Below are positions 1-5,986 of a stretch of DNA of 7,712 nucleotides, piece after piece (the stretch's first letter is position 1; each line of letters begins with the position of its first letter). The notes beneath the pieces were generated by a model, which was given only the letters and a program-made list of their open reading frames with translations, was not told the origin of the DNA and made no database searches. This DNA is from Clostridia bacterium (GTDB taxonomy: Bacteria > Bacillota > Clostridia > Oscillospirales > Acutalibacteraceae): NCBI GenBank assembly GCA_024404065.1, contig JAKSQR010000069.1, positions 1-7,712 of the forward strand. Direction: 5' to 3'. The position numbers and the translations under genes were made by a program.

Positions 1-9
1 TGTATAGCT

Positions 10-1266
10 TTAAGCTTCTTCTTTTGCTTTTTTGTGAATAACCTTAGGCTCTGCACCATCTGTTACACATTTTTTTGTAATAATTACTTTTTCTATGCTT
101 GGGTCAGATGGTACATCGTACATAAGCTGTGCAAGTACATCCTCTACAATTGAGCGAAGACCTCTTGCACCTGTCTTCTTTTCAATAGTCTTTTCTGCAA
201 TTGCGTCAAGTGAAGCTATCTCAAAGTCAAGGTCAACACCATCAAGGCTGAAAAGCTCTCTGTACTGCTTGATAAGGGCATTTTTAGGCTCTATAAGTAT
301 TCTTACAAGGGCATCCTTATCAAGCTCATCAAGGGTGGTTATAACAGGAAGACGACCAACAAGCTCGGGTATAAGACCAAACTTTACAAGGTCCTGCTGA
401 ACTGCCTTTGATATTATGTTTTCTCTCTCAAAATCCTTCTTGCTCTTTACATCAGCACCGAAGCCAACAGCAGAGCCTGAAAATCTCTTTTCAATTATCT
501 TTTCAATGCCTGCAAAGGCACCACCGCAGATAAAGAGGATATTTGAGGTGTCAATCTGTATAAATTCCTGCTGAGGATGCTTTCTGCCGCCCTGAGGTGG
601 AACATTGGCAACTGTACCCTCAACTATTTTAAGAAGTGCCTGCTGAACGCCCTCACCGCTTACATCACGGGTGATGGAGGGGTTTTCGCTCTTGCGGGCA
701 ATCTTATCAATTTCATCAATGTAGATAATGCCCTTTTCAGCTCTTTCAATGTCATAATCGGCATCCTGAATGAGCCTTAAAAGGATATTTTCAACATCTT
801 CACCTACATAGCCTGCCTCTGTAAGAGTGGTGGCATCTGTAACGGCAAAGGGAACATCAAGGATTTTTGCAAGGGTCTGTGCAAGCATAGTTTTACCTAC
901 ACCTGTAGGACCAAGTAAAAGGATATTGGATTTCTGAATTTCAACATCTGTATCCTTTACTGCCATAATACGCTTATAGTGGTTATAAACGGCAACGCTT
1001 AAAGAAACCTTAGCCTTATCCTGACCTATTACATACTGGTCAAGCATCTCTTTAATCTGATGGGGCTTTGGTAATGATTCAAAGCTCTTTTTCTCCTCAT
1101 GGTGGTAATCTGGCACAAGGTCATCATCAAGGATGTCAAGGCAAAGATTTACGCACTCATTGCAGATGTAAACGCCGTTACCATCAATAAGCTTTGCTAC
1201 CTGATTCTGACTTTTACCGCAGAAAGAGCAGCAGGGGATATTACGCTTATCGTTATCTCTGGGCAT
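10..1266 (-). CDS. clpX: ATP-dependent Clp protease ATP-binding subunit ClpX
   Basis: AAA+ unfoldase that recognises tagged or exposed degradation signals, unfolds the protein with ATP and threads it into ClpP in the cytoplasm. At 418 residues it is full length for the family. The N-terminal zinc-binding domain has C13, C16, C35 and C38 (C-x2-C-x18-C-x2-C). Walker A is GPTGVGKT at 119-126, Walker B is IIYIDEID at 180-187 with D184/E185, pore-1 loop GYVG is at 152-155, and the RKH pore loop is at 228-230. The likely arginine finger is R305 and the sensor-2 GAR is at 366-368. The ClpP-docking tripeptide is VGF at 267-269, a conservative variant of the usual I/L-G-F. An AGGAG site 6 nt before the ATG supports the start. 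It lies 16 nt behind clpP, its partner, and is presumably co-transcribed with it. Nothing after the stop (only 9 nt remain) shows a terminator. Identification is very secure. Confidence 0.98.
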   Translation of the reverse strand: MPRDNDKRNIPCCSFCGKSQNQVAKLIDGNGVYICNECVNLCLDILDDDLVPDYHHEEKKSFESLPKPHQIKEMLDQYVIGQDKAKVSLSVAVYNHYKRIMAVKDTDVEIQKSNILLLGPTGVGKTMLAQTLAKILDVPFAVTDATTLTEAGYVGEDVENILLRLIQDADYDIERAEKGIIYIDEIDKIARKSENPSITRDVSGEGVQQALLKIVEGTVANVPPQGGRKHPQQEFIQIDTSNILFICGGAFAGIEKIIEKRFSGSAVGFGADVKSKKDFERENIISKAVQQDLVKFGLIPELVGRLPVITTLDELDKDALVRILIEPKNALIKQYRELFSLDGVDLDFEIASLDAIAEKTIEKKTGARGLRSIVEDVLAQLMYDVPSDPSIEKVIITKKCVTDGAEPKVIHKKAKEEA

Positions 1267-1282
1267 AGTTTTCTCCTGTTAA

Positions 1283-1864
1283 TTATCTGTGGTCAATTAC
1301 CTTATCAACAAGGCCGTATTCCATAGCCTGCTGAGCGGTGAGCCAATTATCTCTGTCAGTATCCTTTGCAATCTCCTCAATGGATTTGCCTGTGTTGGCA
1401 GCAAGGATTGAGTTTAACTTCTCTTTAGTGCGTGCAATGTGGTCTGCTGCAATAAGCATATCAGAAGCCTGACCCTGCATACCGCCGAGAGGCTGATGAA
1501 TCATAACCTCACTGTTGGGCAGAGCATATCTCTTGCCCTTTGCACCTGATGAGAGAAGGAAAGCACCCATTGATGCTGCCATACCAATGCAGATTGTGGA
1601 AACATCACACTTGATGTACTGCATTGTATCGTAAATAGCCATACCGGCAGTAACAGAACCGCCGGGGCTGTTGATGTAAAGGCTGATATCCTTGTCAGGG
1701 TCCTGGCTCTCAAGGTAGAGAAGCTGGGCAACTACAAGGCTTGCGGTGGCGTCATTTACTTCGTCTGAAAGCACGATAATTCTGTCGTTAAGAAGACGGG
1801 AGAAAATATCGTATGAACGTTCACCGTGGTTTGTCTGTTCAATAACATAAGGTACTAATGCCAT
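1283..1864 (-). CDS. clpP: ATP-dependent Clp protease proteolytic subunit ClpP
   Basis: Serine peptidase that forms the double-ring tetradecamer chamber degrading polypeptides delivered by ClpX and, where present, ClpA/ClpC. At 193 residues it has the normal length. The catalytic triad is visible: S98 in GMAASMG (94-100), H123 in MIHQP (121-125) and D172 in DTDRDNW (168-174). The substrate-binding/oxyanion segment NSPGGS is at 65-70. The N-terminal ALVPYVIEQ matches the usual short propeptide and axial-loop start of bacterial ClpP. An AGAGG site 8 nt upstream of the ATG supports the start. It lies 52 nt after tig and 16 nt before clpX. No CtsR-type heptad repeat or CIRCE element is seen upstream, so class III heat-shock control through those sites is not supported here. 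Confidence 0.98.
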   Translation of the reverse strand: MALVPYVIEQTNHGERSYDIFSRLLNDRIIVLSDEVNDATASLVVAQLLYLESQDPDKDISLYINSPGGSVTAGMAIYDTMQYIKCDVSTICIGMAASMGAFLLSSGAKGKRYALPNSEVMIHQPLGGMQGQASDMLIAADHIARTKEKLNSILAANTGKSIEEIAKDTDRDNWLTAQQAMEYGLVDKVIDHR

Positions 1865-1916
1865 AGTGCATACCTCTTTTCGTCATTTATTATTTGTGAG
1901 CAATTTCAGGGCTTGA

Positions 1917-3209
1917 TTATTCAGCTTTGGGAGCTGTAGCAACAGCGCTGTCAAGTACAACCTTGATAGCAGCCTGTCTGTTGAGTTCCATCTCAACCAT
2001 ACCTGCAGGAACGATAGTCTTAATCTTTTCTACGTCAAGACCATACTGCTCTGCCATCTTGCTGTATTCTTCTTCAACAGCAGCTTCCTCAGCCTTAATG
2101 CCTTCAGCTTCAATAATCTTTTCAATAGCAAGGTCAAGCTTAACGTCGTTAACTGCTCTTTCCTTCATAGAAGCCTTGAAGCCTTCCTTATCCATACCCA
2201 TGTACATAAGATATGTGTCAAGGTCAATACCCTGCTGCTGAACTCTCTGAGCAAAGTTGTTTACGTTTTCTTCTGCCTTGTTGTCAAACATTACTTCGGG
2301 GATTTCGCCTTCAACGTTTGCGCAAAGTGCTTCAATAACTGCATCCTCAAATGCGTTCTGAGCAGCTTCCTGCTTACGTGCGAGCATATCGCTCTCGATA
2401 CCCTTCTTCATTTCGTCTACTGTATCGTAGTCCTGATCCTTTGCAAATTCGTCATCAAGCTCAGGCATTTCCTTTGTCTTGATTTCGTGAAGCTTAATCT
2501 TGAATACAGCATCCTTTGATGCAAGCTCCTCTGCATAGTTCTCAGGGAATGTTACGTTAATGTCAAATTCTTCGCCGATGTTGTGGCCGATAATCTGATC
2601 TTCAAAGCCGGGGATGAACTGACCGTCACCGATAGTGAGGTTGTACTTCTCTGCCTTGCCGCCTTCAAATGCAACGCCATCAACAAAGCCTTCAAAGTCA
2701 ATAACAGTGATATCACCGTTTTCAACTGCTCTGCCTTCAACGTCAACAAGTCTTGCGCCTCTGTCAAGCATGTAGTTGATTTCTGTATCAATTTCTTCAG
2801 CTGTAACTGTGCTGTCAGCCTTCTCTGCTTCAAGACCCTTATAAGCCTTAAGAGTGATTTCGGGCTTAACAGTTACCTTTACTGTGAAGTTAAGGCCTTC
2901 TTCAACGTTCATTGTCTTAACGTCAAGATCCTTGGGCTGGTCAACGGGCTCAATCTTAGCTTCGTCATAAGCTGCTTCAATTTCCTTGGGGAAGATTTCT
3001 TCAAGTGCTTCCTCATAGAAGAAGTTTTCACCGTAAAGCTTCTCAATCATCTGCTTGGGAGCCTTGCCCTTACGGAAGCCGGGAATCTGGATGTTCTTTC
3101 TGTTCTTAAGGTATGCCTGCTGAACAGCTGCCTTGAAATCTTCTGCTGAAACAGCGATTTCAATTGTGTAGGTGTTTGTTTCGGTTTTATTAGCTGATAC
3201 TAAGCTCAT
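1917..3209 (-). CDS. tig: Trigger factor, ribosome-associated chaperone/peptidyl-prolyl isomerase
   Basis: Binds at the ribosomal exit tunnel, shelters nascent chains and catalyses proline isomerisation. The 430-residue product is typical in length. The N-terminal ribosome-binding domain carries the signature GFRKGKAP at 44-51. The FKBP-like PPIase domain spans roughly 160-240, including GDITVIDFEGFVDG and later GFEDQIIG. The remaining residues form the helical C-terminal chaperone domain, rich in Glu and Lys, ending in APKAE. The start is the ATG at 3207-3209, preceded by GGAGG with an 8-nt spacer. An in-frame TTG five codons upstream overlaps that GGAGG and is unlikely to be used. It sits 34 nt after the phosphoesterase gene and 52 nt before clpP, the widespread bacterial tig-clpP-clpX order. 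Identification is very secure. Confidence 0.97.
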   Translation of the reverse strand: MSLVSANKTETNTYTIEIAVSAEDFKAAVQQAYLKNRKNIQIPGFRKGKAPKQMIEKLYGENFFYEEALEEIFPKEIEAAYDEAKIEPVDQPKDLDVKTMNVEEGLNFTVKVTVKPEITLKAYKGLEAEKADSTVTAEEIDTEINYMLDRGARLVDVEGRAVENGDITVIDFEGFVDGVAFEGGKAEKYNLTIGDGQFIPGFEDQIIGHNIGEEFDINVTFPENYAEELASKDAVFKIKLHEIKTKEMPELDDEFAKDQDYDTVDEMKKGIESDMLARKQEAAQNAFEDAVIEALCANVEGEIPEVMFDNKAEENVNNFAQRVQQQGIDLDTYLMYMGMDKEGFKASMKERAVNDVKLDLAIEKIIEAEGIKAEEAAVEEEYSKMAEQYGLDVEKIKTIVPAGMVEMELNRQAAIKVVLDSAVATAPKAE

Positions 3210-3217
3210 GTTTATTT

Positions 3218-3222
3218 CCTCC
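3218..3222 (-). promoter_or_regulatory. Strong ribosome binding site of tig
   Basis: GGAGG lies 8 nt upstream of the tig ATG at 3209, an ideal spacing. It overlaps an in-frame TTG at 3222-3224, which argues against that upstream start. Confidence 0.85.
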
Positions 3223-3243
3223 AATGAGTGAATTATTTGTAAT

Positions 3244-3942
3244 TTATTTCACGGTATCATAAACGGGTATGGGGCGAAACTCAAGGTAATCACCTGAAAT
3301 AAGTGAAAACTTAATGCCGTCAACCTCACCGTTTACTGCCGTAGCATGGGAATATGAGTGGAGATGACCATAATAGCATCTCTTAATGCCTTCCTCAAGA
3401 AGTACATTATAAATTTCATCGCACTTGCGGGTATCTGACAGGGGAGGGTAGTGCAGGAATACCACAGGCTCAAGACCTGTTTCCTTTGCTGCCTTAATGC
3501 TCATTCTGAGCCTTCCTGCCTCACGGAGTACTACTTTTTTATCCGCATCATTTTCTGCATCAAAAAACCAGCCTCTTGTGCCGCATATTGCAATGTTGCC
3601 GCAGGTGTAGGTATTGTTGTGAAGGATATTCAGGGTATCAAAATTATTCTTTGCAAAGAACTCATCCGCTTTTTTCTTTGTGGACCACCAATAATCGTGG
3701 TTGCCCTTCATCAGAATTTTGCGACCGGGCAGATTGTGAAGAAACTCAAAATCCTTAAAGCCTTCATCAAGGCTCATTGCCCAGGAGATATCACCAGGTA
3801 TTACTACCGTATCCTTATCAGTAACTATACTGCGCCAGTTCTTTTCAAGGCGCTGCTCGTAATCGGACCAGCCATTGAAAATATCCATGGATTTACCCGT
3901 GGAAATGGAAAGATGGGTATCTGCAATTACAAACAGTGACAT
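3244..3942 (-). CDS. Calcineurin-like metallophosphoesterase of unknown substrate
   Basis: Predicted cytoplasmic phosphohydrolase using a two-metal centre; the substrate cannot be told from sequence. The 232-residue protein is essentially one calcineurin-like domain. Metal-ligand motifs occur in order: DTH at 8-10, GDISW at 50-54, GNHD at 80-83, H164 in FLHYPP, and GHLH at 192-195 (H193, H195). This is the complete set, so the enzyme should be active. No signal peptide or membrane segment is seen. It resembles the stand-alone predicted phosphohydrolases of the COG1768 type (recalled, not searched). The start is the ATG at 3940-3942, placed 8 nt after GAGG; an in-frame TTG seven codons upstream would lie inside thrC and lacks a site. 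Its ribosome binding site overlaps the thrC stop codon, suggesting translational coupling. It is followed 34 nt later by tig. Confidence 0.9.
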   Translation of the reverse strand: MSLFVIADTHLSISTGKSMDIFNGWSDYEQRLEKNWRSIVTDKDTVVIPGDISWAMSLDEGFKDFEFLHNLPGRKILMKGNHDYWWSTKKKADEFFAKNNFDTLNILHNNTYTCGNIAICGTRGWFFDAENDADKKVVLREAGRLRMSIKAAKETGLEPVVFLHYPPLSDTRKCDEIYNVLLEEGIKRCYYGHLHSYSHATAVNGEVDGIKFSLISGDYLEFRPIPVYDTVK

Positions 3943-3955
3943 AGTGCTTTCCTCA
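3943..3955 (-). promoter_or_regulatory. Ribosome binding site of the phosphoesterase gene overlapping the thrC stop
   Basis: On the minus strand, TGAGGAAAGCACT precedes the ATG. The first three bases are the thrC stop codon TGA, and GAGG starts at its second base, 8 nt before the start codon. Ribosomes ending thrC would therefore stop on top of this site, which suggests translational coupling. It also decides the start in favour of the ATG at 3942. Confidence 0.75.
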
Positions 3956-5437
3956 GATGCCAAGCATATTGAAAACTACATCATCCATACCGGATTTTTC
4001 ACAGCAGCCTTCAAATCTTACTTTCTTATCCTTAAGGTTTGCAAGGGGAGCGGGGCACTCGTTGCCTGTAACCTCAGCAAGCTTTGTAACCATATCAAAT
4101 TCGTTAAGGTCACTCTTTTTGCCCTCTACTGCTTCAAGCACTGCTGCGCTGAATTTGAAGGGGCTTGCTGTGGAAGCGATTACTGTGGGAGTGCAGTCAC
4201 CTGTTGACTTTTTATACTCTTCATATACAGTTACTGCAACGCTTGTGTGAGTGTCGCAAAGGTAATTCTTTTCGGTGAATACCTTGTTGATGGTAGCCTT
4301 TGTGGTGTCATCATCACAGCAGCCTGCTGCAAAGCTTGCTTTAATCTTTGCAAGTGTTTCATCATCAACTGTATATTTGCCCTCAGTTGCAAGCTGGCTC
4401 ATCCATTCCTTAACCTTATCAGAGCCTGCAATTAAGTAAAGAAGGCGCTCAAGGTTTGAAGAAATAAGAATATCCATTGAGGGAGAGATTGTTGCATAAA
4501 ACTGTCTGTTTCTGTTGTAAGTGCCTGTTGTAAGGAACTCGGTAAGAACAGAGTTTGAGTTGGAAGCGCAAATAAGCTTCTCAATGGGAAGACCCATCAT
4601 TTTTGCGTAGTAGGCAGCAAGGATATTACCAAAGTTACCTGTAGGTACGCATACATTGATTTTATCGCCACAAGCAATTTTGCCATCTGCTACTAAATCA
4701 CAGTAAGCTGAGAAATAGTAAACAATCTGAGGAGCAAGTCTGCCCCAGTTGATTGAGTTTGCAGAGGAGAAAGCCATGCCGTTTGCTGCAAGCTTCTCTG
4801 CAATAGCCTTATCGGTGAAAATTCTTTTAACACCGCTCTGTGCATCATCAAAGTTGCCTTTGATAGCACTTACGGCAACATTGTTGCCTTCCTGTGTGCA
4901 CATCTGAAGCTTCTGCATAGGGCTTACGCCATCGCTGGGATAAAATACTAAAATTTTTGTGCCGGGAACATCTTTAAAGCCCTCAAGTGCTGCCTTGCCG
5001 GTATCACCTGATGTAGCTACAAGAATTACAATTTCTGTACCCTTTGCAGCTTTGCCTGCTGCTACGGTAAGAAGACGGGGAAGAATCTGGAGTGCCATAT
5101 CCTTAAATGCGCAGGTGGGACCCTTGAAAAGCTCAAGGATATGTGTGCCTTCTGCGATTGTTTCTACAGGAGCAACCTTTTCGCTTGAGAAGCCTGTTTC
5201 GTAAGCTCCTCTTACGCAGGAGTCAAGCTCTTCTGCTGTAAAATCTGTAAGGAAGCGACCCAGAATATTCTTTGCTCTGCTGATGTAATCAGCATTTGCA
5301 AGGGCAGCAATTTCATCAAGTGTAACTGCGGGCAGTGATTCGGGAACGAATAAGCCGCCTTCAGCAGAAATACCCTTTGCAATTGCCTGAGAGGATGTAA
5401 CCTTTATAGATGTATCTCTCGTGCTGGTATAGTTCAT
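3953..5437 (-). CDS. thrC: Threonine synthase
   Basis: PLP enzyme converting O-phospho-L-homoserine and water to L-threonine plus phosphate, the last step of threonine biosynthesis. The 494-residue product fits the long class II (E. coli/yeast-like) form rather than the roughly 350-residue B. subtilis type. The Schiff-base lysine is K112 in GPTCAFKDMALQ (106-117), TSGDTG is at 142-147, and the conserved PTGNFGNI is at 265-272. The N-terminal block GGLFVPESLP (27-36) is also typical. The start is the ATG at 5435-5437 with AAGGGTG about 6 nt upstream; an in-frame GTG three codons earlier sits within that site and is unlikely. It is the first gene of the leftward cluster, behind a strong promoter with a leader of only about 35 nt, which leaves no room for a T-box or attenuator. 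No hom or thrB is in the window. Confidence 0.96.
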   Translation of the reverse strand: MNYTSTRDTSIKVTSSQAIAKGISAEGGLFVPESLPAVTLDEIAALANADYISRAKNILGRFLTDFTAEELDSCVRGAYETGFSSEKVAPVETIAEGTHILELFKGPTCAFKDMALQILPRLLTVAAGKAAKGTEIVILVATSGDTGKAALEGFKDVPGTKILVFYPSDGVSPMQKLQMCTQEGNNVAVSAIKGNFDDAQSGVKRIFTDKAIAEKLAANGMAFSSANSINWGRLAPQIVYYFSAYCDLVADGKIACGDKINVCVPTGNFGNILAAYYAKMMGLPIEKLICASNSNSVLTEFLTTGTYNRNRQFYATISPSMDILISSNLERLLYLIAGSDKVKEWMSQLATEGKYTVDDETLAKIKASFAAGCCDDDTTKATINKVFTEKNYLCDTHTSVAVTVYEEYKKSTGDCTPTVIASTASPFKFSAAVLEAVEGKKSDLNEFDMVTKLAEVTGNECPAPLANLKDKKVRFEGCCEKSGMDDVVFNMLGI

Positions 5438-5479
5438 CTGTTTCACCCTTTCTTAAGTATAGTAAAAATAATACGGCTT

Positions 5480-5508
5480 ATTATAGCACGGCATATATTA
5501 TTTGTAAA
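5480..5508 (-). promoter_or_regulatory. Strong sigma-A promoter for thrC and the leftward cluster
   Basis: On the minus strand the -35 TTTACA (5508-5503, 5 of 6 to consensus) is followed by a 17-nt spacer and a perfect -10 TATAAT (5485-5480). A TG one base upstream of the -10 makes it an extended -10. The start point should lie near 5473, giving a leader of about 35 nt before the thrC ATG. The flanks are very AT-rich. The match is as good as can be expected by eye; activity is inferred. Confidence 0.85.
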
Positions 5509-5517
5509 TATACAAAT
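5500..5517. repeat. 7-bp inverted repeat over the thrC -35 box, possible operator
   Basis: ATTTGTA (5500-5506) and TACAAAT (5511-5517) are perfect inverted arms around AATA. The element covers the whole thrC -35 hexamer (5503-5508), where a bound repressor would block RNA polymerase. The surrounding DNA is extremely AT-rich, so a chance palindrome is quite possible, and I do not recognise a known regulator's motif. Confidence 0.4.
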
Positions 5518-5550
5518 TTTATAATAAAATAACATAGTTCCAAATATTTC

Positions 5551-5579
5551 TTGCAATAAATGTACTATTGCGGTATAGT
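5551..5579 (+). promoter_or_regulatory. Sigma-A promoter for the Nudix/alpha-galactosidase pair
   Basis: The -35 TTGCAA (5551-5556, 4 of 6) and the -10 TATAGT (5574-5579, 5 of 6) are separated by exactly 17 nt. The predicted start near 5586 would put the ribosome binding site AGAGGTG (5587-5593) at the very 5' end of the mRNA, an unusually short leader of about 13 nt. It is divergent from the thrC promoter, with the two -35 boxes about 42 bp apart. Confidence 0.7.
5553..5571. repeat. 6-bp inverted repeat inside the rightward promoter, possible operator
   Basis: GCAATA (5553-5558) and TATTGC (5566-5571) are inverted arms around a 7-nt centre. They span from the -35 box to just before the -10 of the Nudix/alpha-galactosidase promoter, a position typical of operators. 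The length is modest and chance is not excluded. No known binding motif is assigned. Confidence 0.35.
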
Positions 5580-5586
5580 AAGGGGC

Positions 5587-5593
5587 AGAGGTG
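5587..5593 (+). promoter_or_regulatory. Ribosome binding site deciding the Nudix start
   Basis: AGAGGTG lies about 5 nt before the ATG at 5599 and fixes the start there, rather than at the in-frame ATG at 5560 inside the promoter. Confidence 0.75.
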
Positions 5594-5598
5594 ATACT

Positions 5599-5985
5599 AT
5601 GGTTCAGGTGGTTGCCGCTCTTATATGGAGAGATGGTAAATTTATGATATGCCAGCGCCCCGTCAACAAAACAAGAGCCCTTGAGTGGGAGTTTGTAGGT
5701 GGTAAGGTTGAGGCAGGGGAGAGCTTGCAGCAGGCACTCATCAGAGAATGCCATGAGGAGATAGGCATAGATGTTACCCCGATGGATATCTTTATGGAGG
5801 TAGACCACACCTACCCGGATATTACAATCCACCTCACATTATTTAATGCAACCATTGAGGATGGCATTGAGCCAATCCGCCTTGAGCACAATGATATTAA
5901 ATTTATCACCGTTGATGAAATAGATAATTTTGAGTTCTGCCCCGCAGATAAAGATATACTCAGAAAAATTAAGGAGAAATACTGA
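5599..5985 (+). CDS. Nudix hydrolase, MutT/NudG-like (deoxy)nucleoside triphosphate pyrophosphohydrolase
   Basis: Predicted to hydrolyse a nucleoside triphosphate or related compound to the monophosphate plus pyrophosphate, possibly cleaning oxidised or non-canonical nucleotides; the exact substrate is uncertain. The 128-residue protein is a single Nudix domain. The Nudix box at 35-57 fits G-x5-E-x7-R-E-U-x-E-E-x-G-U exactly, with E41, R49, E50, E53, E54 and G56. WEFVGG precedes it, with Val where MutT proteins usually have Pro. The start is the ATG at 5599-5601, placed after AGAGGTG. An in-frame ATG at 5560 lies between the -35 and -10 elements of the promoter, so it cannot be on that transcript. 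The stop is separated from the alpha-galactosidase ATG by one nucleotide, so the two are surely co-transcribed. A household-cleaning role is inference. Confidence 0.93.
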   Translation: MVQVVAALIWRDGKFMICQRPVNKTRALEWEFVGGKVEAGESLQQALIRECHEEIGIDVTPMDIFMEVDHTYPDITIHLTLFNATIEDGIEPIRLEHNDIKFITVDEIDNFEFCPADKDILRKIKEKY

Positions 5986-5986
5986 T

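Noticed and set aside
1865..1916. Possible CtsR heptad repeat, CIRCE element or separate promoter before clpP
   Set aside because: Read on both strands: no GGTCAAA-type tandem heptads, no long inverted repeat, and no -35/-10 pair at acceptable spacing. Only the AGAGG ribosome binding site stands out.
2583..3149. A 188-codon open frame on the plus strand opposite tig
   Set aside because: It lies wholly antisense to a certain gene, has a low-complexity Cys/Phe/Leu/Asn-rich translation with no recognisable domain, and follows from the codon use of tig. It is a shadow.
3210..3243. Promoter for tig in the AT-rich gap
   Set aside because: AT-rich -10-like stretches exist, but none has a credible -35 at 16-18 nt, so it is not listed as a feature.
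3451..3939. A 162-codon open frame on the plus strand opposite the phosphoesterase gene
   Set aside because: It is antisense to a gene with all catalytic motifs, has no ribosome binding site or domain of its own, and is a shadow.
5438..5479. T-box riboswitch or threonine attenuator ahead of thrC
   Set aside because: The predicted leader is only about 35 nt, with no leader peptide, no run of Thr/Ile codons and no terminator hairpin.
5443..5832. A 129-codon open frame on the minus strand running from the Nudix gene through the divergent promoters up to thrC
   Set aside because: It is antisense to the Nudix gene, covers both promoters, has no ribosome binding site and no recognisable domain.
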